Origin: Lactarius indigo
Lineage: Eukaryota > Basidiomycota > Agaricomycetes > Russulales > Russulaceae
DNA length: 64,000 bases
Reading direction: 5' to 3'
NCBI GenBank assembly: GCA_025766275.1
Contig: JAFKAC010000015.1
Location: 1 to 64,000, forward strand
The notes below the pieces were generated by a model, which did no database searches, was not told where the DNA came from, and was given only the letters and a program-made list of their open reading frames with translations. Of the stretch, positions 22,851 through 34,618 are shown in pieces (position 1 is the stretch's first letter; every line of letters begins with the position of its first letter). Position numbers and translations under genes: made by a program.

Positions 22851-23734
22851 CCATTGGCTGACATCTTTCCATCCCTATCACCTTGAACGATGAGGAGATT
22901 GTAATGTACCTACATGATTCCTAGGAGCTGCCCAGTGGAGAGAATGAGGAGAAGACACCAGATACTTTGTGGAGTTTAATGGTCCTAACTGTTTCCAACC
23001 CATTGAGTTCAATTTTGACCATCTCTGTTGGACTGGGGTTATGTGGAACCCCATAGATTGTTGCTGGGATATTGTGAGACCAGCAGGAAGAAACTACAAC
23101 TGCAATATTGACACACATGAACTTAATAGTCACACAGACTACAGTCCCATTGATGGACAAGCGCAAGAACACACTGACAAAGGAATTAGCAGAGAAGAAG
23201 CCTCCAACAGTCAACAATCCCCTAGTAGAGGGAATACACCTGCAGAAGACACCAGCCTAGGAGCTATTGGTGAACACATCATACAAAGAACTGAGTCTCT
23301 CACTATCCACACTACAGAACCAGAAGTAATCCACATTCACAGTCCAGCCGTTGCAATGGCCACAGCCACCATCACACAGGAAGAAATACAATTAGCCTCT
23401 GACACTATCGATCAGATGGCTCGAGAAGAACAGCAACGCATAACATAAGAAGCATGGACCATCCTGGCACCTATTAACCCACATACTGGTCATTAAATGA
23501 CTGATGACGATGTAGCCATTCACTGTGCTATCAGACCAGATGTACCCAACCCCCCTAGTGGAGGAGGCAGACCCCCTGGTGATTTACTGGGAGGAGGACC
23601 ACCACCAGGAAGAGGGTTTGGAGGATTCCCTGGAGGATTTCCTGGGGGACCACCAGAAGGAGGACATCTGGGAGGAGGATTATCAGGTGCAGGTCCCATC
23701 ATTCCTCCCCAAAATAACAAGTTAGCTGGCAAAG
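22851..23734 (+). pseudogene. gag fragment of a D/E-type element
   Basis: Matches the gag N-terminal module and Gly/Pro linker of element D (EFNGPN, FDHLCWTG, NCNIDTHELN, MATATITQEE). It has in-frame stops (TAA after QQRI, another at the former GHRMTDDD site) and many CpG-to-TpG/CpA changes. There is no LTR on its left. On the right it is cut at LAGK by the 5' LTR of element E. It is a relic with no function. Confidence 0.85.
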
Positions 23735-24236
23735 TGTTATGGTATGGACTTCGATGTGTGACTCATAGCTGGTTTTGACTATGGCCCAATACTAGTATTA
23801 GTCATGGACTCTTACATCGCATCAGTCAGCATAGTAGTTCACATGTGATTGTGACTCATGTATGACTCATTCCTAGGATAGCTGTACTAGGGTTCAAGCT
23901 AGTTACACTATTGGTTACTTACTATTCCAGTGGCGCTTTAAAGCCCACGTGTATCTGTATAAGTAGACACTCCAGAAGACCAAGGATCTCTATCTTGGTC
24001 TTCTTCAATCCACCATCTTGATTCATCTCTCATCTTGCCTTAGTCTCAGACTAAGTGTACCTCTGCTTCTATCCCTCAAGGGATAGTACTCTTTCACCTT
24101 CACTGCAGCATGTGCCAGAAGAGCCCCTGTTCAGCTTGCGTTGGGTTGACACGTGATCCCCATTTGCCTGATATCCGCTAAGTCAATTACGCCTGACCAA
24201 GAGTCCAAGTCGGACTAATGCCGGTGGAGTGTAACA
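23735..24236 (+). repeat. 5' LTR of element E
   Basis: 502 bp, TGTTATGG ... GTGTAACA, related to the D LTRs. Where D has CG, this copy often has TG and the 3' copy CA (for example the first 12 bases). That indicates the two LTRs decayed independently by CpG transition. Confidence 0.92.
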
Positions 24237-24257
24237 TTAAGACTAAGATCCTTCAAC

Positions 24258-24802
24258 ATGGCGTATTCGACCAGAGACCAGTGGACAGCCTTTCATCCTT
24301 ACCATCTTGAATGACAAGGAGATCGCAACATACCCACAAGATTTCTAGGAGCAGCTCAGTGGAGAGAACGAGGAGAAGATACTGGATACTTCATAGAGTT
24401 CAATGGTCCCAACCATTTTCGACCTGTTGAGTTCAATTTTGAGCACCTCTGTTGGACCGAGATTACATGGAATCCTATAGATCACCGCTGGGACATTGTA
24501 AGACCAGCAGGAAGGAACTACAACTGCGACATCGACTCGCACAAACTTAATAGTCACGCAGATTACGGTCCTATTGACGGACAAGCGCAAGAACATACGG
24601 ACAAAGGAATTAGCGGTGAAGAAACTTCCGATAGCCAACAATCCCCAAGCAGAGGAAACACCCCTGTAGAAGACGCCAGCCTGGGAGCTATTGGCAAACG
24701 TATTATACAACAAACTGAGTCACTTACCATCCATCAAACCAAACCAGAAGTAATTCACATTCACAGTCCAGCAGCCATGATGGCTACTGCCACTATCACG
24801 CA
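24258..24802 (+). pseudogene. gag of element E, part 1
   Basis: Starts with ATG-GCG at the position where D has GTG-GTG and A and C have GTG-GCC, right after a slightly altered primer site. It encodes the conserved gag N-terminal module with stop codons from CpG decay (for example TGA near 24312). It is cut at ATITHA by a solo LTR and continues at 25317. Confidence 0.85.
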
Positions 24803-25316
24803 TGTAACGTCGTCACGACGTCAGCTCGACTTGAGCTCGATGAGGCGGTAACAACTTAGCAGATGTCTTGAAGACTCGAAGGCCCAAGCGTAGACAATGG
24901 TGAACACTCGAAGGTGCACCCTTACGGAGTCACTTATCGTAAGTCGCGAACAAGGATGGAGATGGACTTAGAGAAAGAGAGAGAGAGAGAGGAGAAACAA
25001 GTGACGATTCAAGAAGACCAAGATGGCGTATCTTGGTCTTCACAAGACAGTTTAAATACACAAACTAGCAGGCTTAGAAGCGCTGCTATGAGTCGCAGTA
25101 TAGTAGCGTCCAACGTGTCGCGTAAGTAGCTCGAACCCTAATACTACTACTACTAGTATTAGTGGCATAGTCCTCAGTCAGCAATCAGCGCGCAATCTCC
25201 TATCGTGCTTGTATCGCCTATCGTAAGTCCGCAACTAATCTACCTTACCGCCGTAGTTGAAACCGGTACAGTAAGGGTTCACAGTCATACTCAATCGTAC
25301 AAGTCAAAACGTAACA
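24803..25316 (-). repeat. Solo LTR, A/C family
   Basis: 514 bp, minus orientation, with TGTAACG ... CGTAACA ends on the plus strand and the duplication ACGCA on both sides (24798-24802, 25317-25321). It keeps the start-site hairpin (GAAGACCAAGAT near 25012) and a GA microsatellite. The gag of element E continues across it. Confidence 0.9.
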
Positions 25317-25321
25317 ACGCA

Positions 25322-25411
25322 GGAAGAAGTGCACCTAACTGCCGATGCCATAGAGCAACTAGCCTGAGAAGAACAACAGCACATTGCAGAAGAAGCAAGG
25401 GCCATACTAGC
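25322..25411 (+). pseudogene. gag of element E, part 2
   Basis: A short piece of gag between two insertions (EEVHLTADAIEQLA, then a TGA, then EEQQHIAEEARA). It continues at 33291 after element C. Confidence 0.82.
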
Positions 25412-25935
25412 TGTAACGTCGCCACGACGTTAGCTCGACTTGAGCACGGATGACGGTAACAACTTAGCGATGTAAAGGTCTACTGTCTGACTTGAAGACA
25501 CGGAGGTCCAAGCCCCTGCCGAAGTGAATACGCAAAGGTACACCGGCAAGTCGGAGATTCCTAAGTCACGAGCTAAGTCGGACAACTGACGAGAGGAAGC
25601 GAGGAAATGAAAGAGAAGCAAGTGGCAATTCAAGAAGACCAAGATGGCGTATCTTGGTCTTCACAAGACAGTTTAAATACAAGTCGAGCAGGCTTTCAAG
25701 CGCTGGTATGAATCATAGTAATGTAGCGTCCAACGTATCGCGTAAGTAACTCAATCCGAATACCACTACTACCAGTATTAGTGGCGCCCGTCATCAGTCA
25801 GCTATCGTACCATATCACCTATCACACTACCGTATCACCGTGGTTAAGTCCGCAACTAATCTACCTTACCGCCGTAGTTGCAACCGGTACAGTAAGGGTC
25901 CCTGCCGAACAGTCCATACAAGCAGAAACGTGACA
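25412..25935 (-). repeat. 3' LTR of element C
   Basis: 524 bp. On the element strand it is preceded by the purine tract AGAAGGGAGGTGATG. Confidence 0.93.
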
Positions 25936-25966
25936 TCACCTCCCTTCTAAGCGTGAGCCCCCAGGC

Positions 25967-27046
25967 TCACCGGAAGTCCCTTGGCGGCCAATCGCGCTGT
26001 TCGTCGGCAATCCTCTCCAGCGCCGTGGCGCGCTCCAGTCGGTAGATGGAGTCGCGCTTGTCATCTTGCGCGCACTCAATCATCGCCCGGAGCTGGCTGA
26101 CCCTGGCGCGGAGTCGGTCAAGCTCGTAACTCGCCGCGCGGTAACGCGTGACTTCGGCGGTGAGCGACTCGTCGTTGATGCGATTGAGGGCGCGGTCGGT
26201 AATCTTGTCCGCCGCGAAGATGACGAGGTCTTCATGTGGGTATTGGGGGCGGAGAGCGGCTGATACATGTGGCTCGGCGTAGAAGGGCTTACCGTATACG
26301 TGTGGCGAACCCAGTATGACCCCCAGTATTATGGGGTCTGCCCCTCCGATGATTTGGATGTGTGACGCGTCCCTCTCTACTCCATCGGGCCCGGTGATGG
26401 GGTATCAAATGTAATGGGGTCGTCGGTTTGCCCTGAACCCTTCAGGCGCAATAATGTGCGCGGGGTCTTCGGCGGCGGTGAACGGGCGGTGCTCCGCAAC
26501 ACCAGGGACTCGCACACGTCCTCGATACATGGGGGACCCGTTGGTGTAGACAAGCCATGGTGTGATGAGGGGATTATCAGCGTCGCGTTTCATTTGTAAG
26601 AAGGGGTGTCTCGCCGGGTAGTAATCTGAGTCGTCATGGTCAGCCTCAGCTGCCGCCATCGCTGCCGTCGCTCTTGCATCTCCCTCAGTCGGGCCGCGGC
26701 TGAGTCGAGCTGCTCCTTCTGCCACTCCACCGCTACCCTCCTCCATCCGTCCAACTCGTACTCCAGGAGAGCTTGAACGCTCGTTGTTGCTCGGGAAAAC
26801 TCCGCGAACGCCGATGAGGTCGTCGCTTGGGGGTATGGCTGCGATGGGTTCGCGCTCCCCGGCCTCATTTCTGAAGACGTGGACGACGGCCTGTTCGTCG
26901 TCGGGGTATTGCGTGGGGTCTGGGAATCGGGTGATGATGTGCGCCCATTCTTGCGCGGTGATGGGGCCCTCTTGTGGTCGAAGAGGCGTCCATGGTGTGA
27001 GTTGGGTGTTGGGAATTTCAGTGTCGGCGTCGTCTTCCAGGAGTGC
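25967..27046 (-). pseudogene. Post-chromodomain extension of element C
   Basis: Follows a TGA (27049-27047, at a codon where A has CGC) after the chromodomain. The pol frame then runs through TEIPNTQLTPWTPL, GPITAQEWAHIITRFP and EQAVVHVFRN to a YPARHPFLQ ... YRGRV ... APEGFRAN stretch (near 26420-26620). It ends in a coiled-coil-like tail with stop 25969-25967. A second frame (27093-26590) is open over the same DNA and encodes a Trp-rich helix (GWRRVAVEWQKEQL). Function unknown. Confidence 0.68.
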
Positions 27047-30000
27047 TCAGGCATCTTCGGCGAGGGAGTCGAGGAGTGCTGCTTGGGTGACATGTCGTAG
27101 AGGGGAAGTGGGCATGAGAGTGGAAGTGACAGAGCGAAGGAAGATGGGATGACGTCCCTCAGTCTCTGTCTCGCTCGTTTTAACCGTTCTCCCGTGTGCT
27201 TGTGCTTCCTGATATAGACGAAGGGTGTCGGGCGCGAAGATATCTTCTTTGTTAACCCACTGGTTTTCCGAGTCCGAGTATCCCTTCCATTTGATGAGGT
27301 ATTGAAGGCGTCTCCCCCTGCCGAAATTCCGAGAGTCTAGAATGGCCTCGACTTCGTACTCTTCTTCCCCATCGATCAGGTCGGGCGGTGGTCGTGTGAA
27401 GCTTTCTCCATGAAGCGGGGTTTGTTTGTACGGCGTGAGAAGATCGATATGAAACACTGGGTGGATGCTCCACTGTGTGGGAAGTTCCAATCGATAATTG
27501 TATGGGGACATCACCTGTGTCACCCAAAAGGGTCCGTGGCGTCACGCCGCTAATTTCGCTGTGGGTTGATTGGTTCGAAGGTGTTTGCCTTCTAACCACA
27601 CGAGGTCTCCGATTTTGAATTTGGGCGTATCTTTGTTGCGGATCCATGCTTCCTGGGCCTTTATCATAAGCCTCTGGGCGTTTTCCCTAGCTTCTTTCAG
27701 CTGCGTTAGTCGCTTCGTGACCTGAGGAAGGGGAGATGGCTTATCAGTCCAATCCGCGTGTGGGTCATATCCCATCAAGAGCTGAAACAGTGACTGCTTT
27801 GTGTGCTCGTGCGGCCAATTGTTGTGCGCGAATTCGGCGATTGGCAGATAAGTGGTCCAGTTGTCCTGCCGCTCGTTCACCCAAAAGCATAGATATTGTT
27901 CCAGCCACTGGTTGGTGCGCTCAGACTGCCCATCAGTGCGTGGGTGATACGCTGTGGATATGTTTTGTTGGATGCCTAGGATCCGGCACACTTCCCTGGT
28001 GAACTTGGACGCGAATCGGGGTCTCGGTCACTAATACATTTGTGCGGTAATCTGAAATGTTTGAACACATGAGTGACGTACAAGGCTGCTGTTTCTTCCG
28101 CCGTTATTTCTTCTTGGCATGGAATGAAGACCGACGCCTTGCTGCAATCGTGGTTGGTAATGGTCAATATGCTATCATACCCTCTTGATGACGGAAGCTT
28201 GGTGATGAAGTCCATGGCGACCGTTTGGAAGGGTGTGGCCTCTAGTTCTGGCATGATGGGGTGTAGCACGGCCCGTATAGGTCTCGTGTTCACTTTGTTC
28301 CGTTGGCATTCTGCGCAGCCTTGTACGTATTCATATACGTCTTTCCGCAGTCGTGGCCACCAGTAGTGTCGTTCTAGGATTCGTTGCGTTCTCGCGATCC
28401 CGGGGTGTCCATGTACCGGTAGGTCATGGTGATCGTGTATTAGTACTCGGTACGTTGATGCGGGCCCGGTTATTACGAACCTGCTGTCTTTGTACCATTC
28501 CCCTTCTATTTTTTTGAGGTGATGGGGGTCTATCCACATCTTGATCACTTCGCTGTCTTGCTGGTGGCGTGGTTGTAGCAAGTTTGGGTTTGCGGCGAAG
28601 GTGCGCGCGACGTTGAGAGTTCTCACAAAGACTTCGGGGGGTAAGACAACGACTTCGCTGTTGTCGCTTATTCCCTGATCGTAATCTGGGCATCTTGAAA
28701 GGGCGTCTGCCCTGCCGTTGTTCTTTCCCTTGATGTGGTGAATCTCGAAGTCGTATTCAGAGAGCTCGAGTACTTCCCTGGCTACTCGTCTACTGATCTT
28801 TTGTGGCGACTTCCAATATTGCAGATTAAGGTGGTCTGAATAGATTTTGATTTTGTGCGGGGCTCCCGCGAGCAGCGGTCTCCAGTTTTGCAGGGCTTTG
28901 ACTATTGCGAGCAATTCTAAGTCATAAATGTCGTAATTTCGTTCCGCTTCGGAGAGCGTGGCCGAATAGTAGCCTATGGGGTGTCGTTTTCCGTCAGATT
29001 TTCGTTGTAATAGCACGGCTCCAACCGCATATCTGGAGGCGTCGACCTCTAGTTCAAATGGGTCTTGGAGGACTGGGTGTGCCAGCACCGGTTCCTCGGT
29101 TACAAGGCGTTTGAGAGTGTTGAATGCCTTGTCTTCTTCCTCTGTCCAGCGCCAGTCTACGTCTTTGCGTGTTAATTTGGTGAGTGGTTTAGCGTGGGTT
29201 GCGAATCCGCGGATGAAAAGGCGGTAAAAGTTACAAAAGCCGAGGAAAGATCGGACGTCTTTGACTTTTGTCGGCGTCGGCCAGTCTTTGATACCTTGGA
29301 CTTTTACCGGGTCCATTCGGGTCACCCCTCTTTCAAGGATTACCCCCAGGTAATCCATTCGTGGTTGGTGGAATAGGCATTTCTCGAGCTTGAAGTACAG
29401 ATCGTGTTCCTTTGCGACGCGCAGAACGTCACGTACGGCTGTGATATGGGCCGCCAAATCATGGTCAAAGTGAGTGGCGATGCCAATGTCATCCATGTAA
29501 ACACGTATCGTAGTGCCCAAGCGCTCATGTTTTGCGATCGTGTCATGGTAAATGTGGTTCATCATTGCCTGGAAGGTAGCGGGAGAGTTGGTAAGGCCGA
29601 AGAACATGACCGTGGGTTCAAAGAGGCCAAATTTGGTTTTGAATGCCGCTTTCTCTTGGTCGCCGTCACGAATCCGAATGTTGTTGTAACCCCAGTGAAT
29701 GTCGAGTTTCGTGTAAATGTGGGCGTTACTGAGGTCGAGAATGAGATCTTGAATGAGCGGTAGTGGGTATTGATTGCGGATGGTGTGGGAGTTGATTACT
29801 CGGTAATCCTGTACAGGGCGTAGTTTTCCGTCCTTCTTTTTAATGAAGAAGAAGGAAGACGCATACGGGGAGATGGAGGGTCGCAGGTATCCTTGCTTTA
29901 GTTTCTCGTCGAGGAACTCCTTTAGCTCCCCTTCTTCTTTTTGCGTCATGGGGTATATCTTGCAGTCTATTGACGCCGGCGCCGATGGTTTGAAGTCAAT

Positions 30001-30693
30001 CGCGTGATCCCAGAGTCGTGACGGGGGAAAACGGTGCGAAGCCTGTTCGTTAAACAGTGTACTGTATTCCGCGTACACTGGCAGCAGCACGGCTGCCGTT
30101 TGTTGTTGCTTTGCCGATATGGCCAACTCCGTCGAGGTGGTGGCTCGCACCGAGGTCTCTTCCTCTTCTAATTCTTGAACGATCGCCGCCTTTTCTGCTG
30201 TGATCAAAGCCCGGATTGTGGGCGCTGTGAGCAGTTCCTCCGTGGTTGCCAGCACCACCGGATGCGTGTCGGGATGCATTGATGCGGTTGCCCAACTGAT
30301 GGTGGGTTCGAAGGCGCTCAGCCATGGATAGCCGAGCACCATGTTTTCACTGCCAAGGTCGGTGACTAGAAAGGTCATTTTCTTAATCTGTCCTCGTGTT
30401 TTCACTTCCAGGTTAACGTAATGAGTGATTAACCCAGCTTTGTTTTCCATATTGTCTATGTTCCATATTTTGCGAGGTGTTTCTAGTGGCCATATCGGGA
30501 TTCCTGCCCGAGCGGCCATGCTTGGCTTGATAAAATTGTCGGTAGTGCCGGAGTCTACCAGTGCATTGGTTTCAGTCGTTTGGTAATTTGTTTGGACAGT
30601 CACTGGAATTCGTAGGGATCGATAGCGCGTTGTCACAATTACAGAATTACATCGTAAAGCCCTCACCCAGACTGACGGGTTCAGGCGCCCTGA
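27047..30693 (-). pseudogene. pol: pol of element C, frameshifted in integrase
   Basis: Open without a break from the frameshift site through protease (DSGTTDNF; Thr replaces the usual Ala after DSG), RT (YMDD), RNase H (DASRYA, where the usual Gly is Arg) and the integrase HHCC finger. Near 28020 a small insertion after the second catalytic Asp (SDRDP) shifts the frame. The rest, with QSERTNQWLEQYL and the GPF motif, is in other frames (27991-27542, then 27523-27047), separated by a TGA at about 27542. The chromodomain is at about 27240-27390. It is probably inactive. Confidence 0.9.
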
Positions 30694-32747
30694 AAACCCT
30701 CCTTTCCCCACAAGTCTTGGAGTATGAGGTCTTTCACCTCGTCCGTGCTGTTGGCCACCTGCGTCAGCCATTCCTTGGCTTGTTCTCCCGCCGTTTTTGC
30801 TGCGTTAATTTGTGGTGCGGGTGTCGCACTGGGTGCTGGTGTGGCGTATCCCGGCAGCGACGGTTCGTATTGAGACGTGGGGCCAGGGGATCCTGGCCAC
30901 TGTGGCGGCCAGGTGGTTTCGGTCATTCTGCTGCTGGAAGGCGGGTTAGGCCATTGTCTCTGGTTTCTGGGATAGGGGCAATTTCGTGAGAGGTGCCCCA
31001 GGGCATTGCAATTGTAGCATAGGACATTCCTTAAGTCCCGTCAAGATCCCCCTCTGCCTCTTCCTCGTGCTCCGGGTCCTCCTCTAGGTGGGAAGGGGGG
31101 CGCAGGTGTCGGCCAATTGCGATGTGGTAGCTTGTTGAAATCGATGTCTTCCGATCCCACAAGTCGTACCTTGGCACGGTCTGCCGAAGTGTCCATGGCC
31201 CACGGGTTTGTTTGTTGCAGATTCTGCGGGAGTGTCCACCCCGCATTTCCGCTCTGTTTCTTCAGCAGAGGGGTATTTTTGTATTCGTTGAGCCTTGCTT
31301 TGAGATGTATGTAATTCTTCTGTCTTTTGAGGACCGCCCTCTTCCAGTCGTTGAATGTGACGGGCTCATCGAATTGGAACGCGTTTTTGAATAGTTCCTT
31401 GGGCAACCCCACTGTGAAGAGGTCGATGGTTTGCGGTTCATTGAGGCGATAGTGAGCCTTCCTTGCCAACTGTTCGAAATCGTTGACGTACTTATCCACG
31501 TCCTCTCCCACCATTTTGAAGCCCTTTCTTAGTATGGCTTGTGCTTGTTCTCGTTCCAGCGTGTTTTCGAATCGCTGGCTGAACCCGTCTGCCACAGCGT
31601 CCCACAACCCTCTTGTGTAGGGGCTGATTCCTCGTTGTATTTGTCGATTGAGCCAATTCAGGAACGATAGGACCCATTCGCTGACAGCTCCTCCTTTGAT
31701 GTATGACAAGAATAGGAGGCATCTCCTGTAGTCGTTTCGCATGATGGGGGCGTCTAAGTTCATGCCCCAGTAGACGTGCCACTGTGTTAGAAATTGGTCG
31801 ACCTTAAGTCTGTCGCCATCGAAAATGGAAGGAGGCTCGCCGGTCAGTTTCTCGTTATGATGCCCTCCTCTTCCTGCTCCGTCTCCTGCTCCACCACCTC
31901 CACCTTCCCCGCCTCCGCCTCCTTCAGGCGGTCCGATGGGTGGTCCTCTTGGTGGTTCGGTTCTTCGTAGGTCGAACGGGACTCCTCCTCCGGGCGGTGG
32001 TGGTGGATCCCCACCGGGTCCCCCTATTCCCGGGGGGAGCTCTAACGCAGGTCGTTGTTCAGATGGGGGGTCTCCTCGGTCTGATCCTATTGCTCGATAA
32101 ATTGCAGCGTCGTCCGCTGTCATTCGCATTCCCGTTTCAGGGTTAATAGGCATGAGGACGTCCCTGGCCTCAGCTCGTATTGCGTGTGCTTCTTCAATTG
32201 CGACTTCTTCCAGTGCTTGTGTGAGCGTTGCCATGATGGCTGGTGATCGGATGTGAATTGGTTCTGGCTCTGTGATATGTGAGGACTCAGCTCATTCGAT
32301 GAGGAGGTCTTGTATTGCTCCTCCGCTCGTTTCTGTTTGATTCGGCTCTCGTCCCTCGCTTTCTTCCTGGCTTTGTTCGTCTTCTTCAGACACTACTTCT
32401 CCGGTGGAGTGTTCCCGTACTTGTCCGTCAATGGGGCCCCAGTCGGCTCGGCTATTGAGCTCTTGCACGTCGATGTCGCAGTTGTATCTAGGCCCTGCTG
32501 GTCGTATGACATCCCACTGGGATTCTATGGGGTTCCACGTAACTTCCACCCAACACAAGTGATCGAAGTTGAACTCAACTGGGTGGAATCTGCTGGGTCC
32601 ATTAAACTCCACGAAATATCCGGTTTCTTCCTGTCTCTCCCTCCAACTAGCAGCTTGTAAAATGCGCGTGGGGACGTTACGTTCTCCTCTTCTTGGGAGT
32701 GAATAGGGACGAAAGCTCGTCCACTGGTCTCTTGTTGTTACGGCCAC
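30682..32747 (-). pseudogene. gag: gag of element C, with stops
   Basis: Same organisation as in A: N-terminal TRDQW module, linker rich in Gly/Pro, gag core (LTQWHVYWGMN) and a CCHC knuckle (near 31000). In-frame TGA codons at 32294-32292 and 31043-31041 correspond to AGA and CGA in A. The first conserved codon is GTG (32747). An ATG at 32234, after the first stop, could start a shorter product lacking the N-terminal module. The gag frame ends at TGA 30684-30682. Confidence 0.86.
30694..30700 (-). promoter_or_regulatory. -1 frameshift heptamer G-GGU-UUU, element C
   Basis: Same heptamer and phase as in A, D and E. The gag stop follows 9 nt downstream, and ACCC-N8-GGGT could form a short stem further on. 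Confidence 0.72.
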
Positions 32748-32753
32748 AATGAG

Positions 32754-32764
32754 ATCTTGGTCTT
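32754..32764 (-). other. Self-primer binding site, element C
   Basis: AAGACCAAGAT on the element strand, two bases inside the 5' LTR. It is complementary to ATCTTGGTCTT at 33000-32990, which lies 34 nt after TATTTAAA (33034-33027). Confidence 0.7.
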
Positions 32765-32766
32765 AA

Positions 32767-33290
32767 TGTAACGTCGCCACGACGTTAGCTCGACTTGAGC
32801 ACGGATGACAGTAACAACTTAGCGATGTAAAGGTCTACTGTCTGACTTGAAGACACGGAGGTCCAAGCCCCTGCCGAAGTGAATACGCAAAGGTACACCG
32901 GCAAGTCGGAGATTCCTAAGTCACGAGCTAAGTCGGACAACTGACGAGAGGAAGCGAGGAAATGAAAGAGAAGCAAGTGGCAATTTAAGAAGACCAAGAT
33001 GGCGTATCTTGGTCTTCACAAGACAGTTTAAATACAAGTCGAGCAGGCTTTCAAGGGCTGGTATGAATCATAGTAATGTAGCGTCCAACGTATCGCGTAA
33101 GTAACTCAATCCGAATACCACTACTACCAGTATTAGTGGCGCCCGTCATCAGTCAGCTATCGTACCGTATCACCTATCACACTACCGTATCACCGTGGTT
33201 AAGTCCGCAACTAATCTACCTTACCGCCGTAGTTGCAACCGGTACAGTAAGGGTCCCTGCCGAACAGTCCATACAAGCAGAAACGTGACA
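32767..33290 (-). repeat. 5' LTR of element C
   Basis: 524 bp, nearly identical to 25412-25935. It includes the TATA box and start-site hairpin. Confidence 0.94.
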
Positions 33291-33295
33291 CTAGC

Positions 33296-34618
33296 CCCTA
33301 TCAACCCGCACACTGGACATTGTATGACAGATGACGATGTAGCAATTCATTGTGCTATAGGACCCGATGTGGCTGACCCCCCCAGTGGAGGAGGCAGACC
33401 CCCTGGTGACTTACCAGGAGGAGGAGGACCGCCACCATGAGGACATGGATTCAGGGGATTCCCTGGAGGGTTTCCCAGAGGACCACCAGGGGGAGGGCAT
33501 CTGGGAGGAGGACTACCAGGTGCAGGTCCCATCATTCCTCCCCAAAATAACAAATTAGCTGGCAAAGCACCTACAGTATTTGATGGAGAACGTGCGAAAG
33601 TTGAAGCATTCCTCACACAGTGGCATGTCTATTGGGGCATGAACGCAGACGAAGGCATCATGGCCACACCATACCGACAAGCCCTACTCTTTTGGTCCTA
33701 TATCAAGGGTGTCAACGTCAGCGAATGGGTACTAGCAATGCTTACCTGGCTCAACGGCCAGATACAAGCTGGAATACCCCGCACCAGTGAAGGACTGTGG
33801 AATGAAGTCACACGCAGCTTTATGCAGCGATTTAAAAACATGATGGAGCAAGAACAAGCTCAGTATGAACTAAAGAAGGGATTAAAAATGATTGGGGGCA
33901 ATCTAGATGAGTATTGCACTCAATTTGAACAATTAGTATGGCGCGCTCAATACTGACTTGACAACCCCCAAATGCTCGACTTGTTCACAAGTGGGCTACC
34001 TACCAACCTTTATTCCAAAGTTTACACTCTTGACTCTCCATGGAACTATCGCGAGTGGAAAGAAGCAGCCACCACTTGTCAGCAACAATATATGCATCTC
34101 AAAGCCATGCTCAACAAAGGGGCACCACAAAAACAAGAACAATCGCAGTGTCAACGCCTGTGGCAAGGGCTGCCAAGAAGCTCTTGGCAGCCAAGGAACC
34201 TTCCTAGAGACCCAAATGTGATGGACACTTCAGCCGACCAAATCTGAGGGTGTCTGATGGGAGCTGAAGATATACTCACTCCTCGACCTCCATACTGACC
34301 ACGAGGAGGATTCTTACAAAGAGGAGGAGGGTGCAATAATCAAAGGCCAGTCACCTGTTACAGTTGTGGGAAGGACGGACACATGGCTCGCGATTGTAGA
34401 CAACTGTGAGGGGGAAACCAACCCCAGGCTTCAACCAGTTGATATGTCAATACCGACTACTATCAACAAGAATCCTTGTCGCTACCAGGGTGGTTCAAGA
34501 AATACCTCCTCAACAGCATGCCAGCGATTGGCTCAATGGAGTAGCAGGAGAATTGGATGACATAAAAGACATCATCCTTCAACAGTTATGGAAGAAGGAG
34601 GGTTTTCAGGATGCCTGA
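33296..34618 (+). pseudogene. gag of element E, part 3
   Basis: Continues the gag after element C: MTDDDVAIH, Gly/Pro linker, gag core (LTQWHVYWGMN), the CCHC knuckle (CYSCGKDGHMARDC near 34350), and LQQLWKKEGFQDA with stop 34616-34618. Several stops (near 33439, 33954, 34246 and 34298) come from CGA or AGA codons turned to TGA, and a frame change falls near 34410. Confidence 0.87.

Larger units (their letters stand above)
25412..33290 (-). mobile_element. Ty3/gypsy chromovirus, element C (complete, coding frames damaged)
   Basis: 7,879 bp, minus strand, flanked by CTAGC (25407-25411 and 33291-33295). The 524-bp LTRs differ at about four positions by eye. It belongs to the same family as element A. 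Gag and pol carry stops and at least one frameshift, so it was probably mobilised in trans or has decayed since insertion. Confidence 0.95.

Noticed and set aside
26405..27152. Plus-strand frames antisense to element C
   Set aside because: They are shadows of the extension on the minus strand; the minus-strand frames match A and D.
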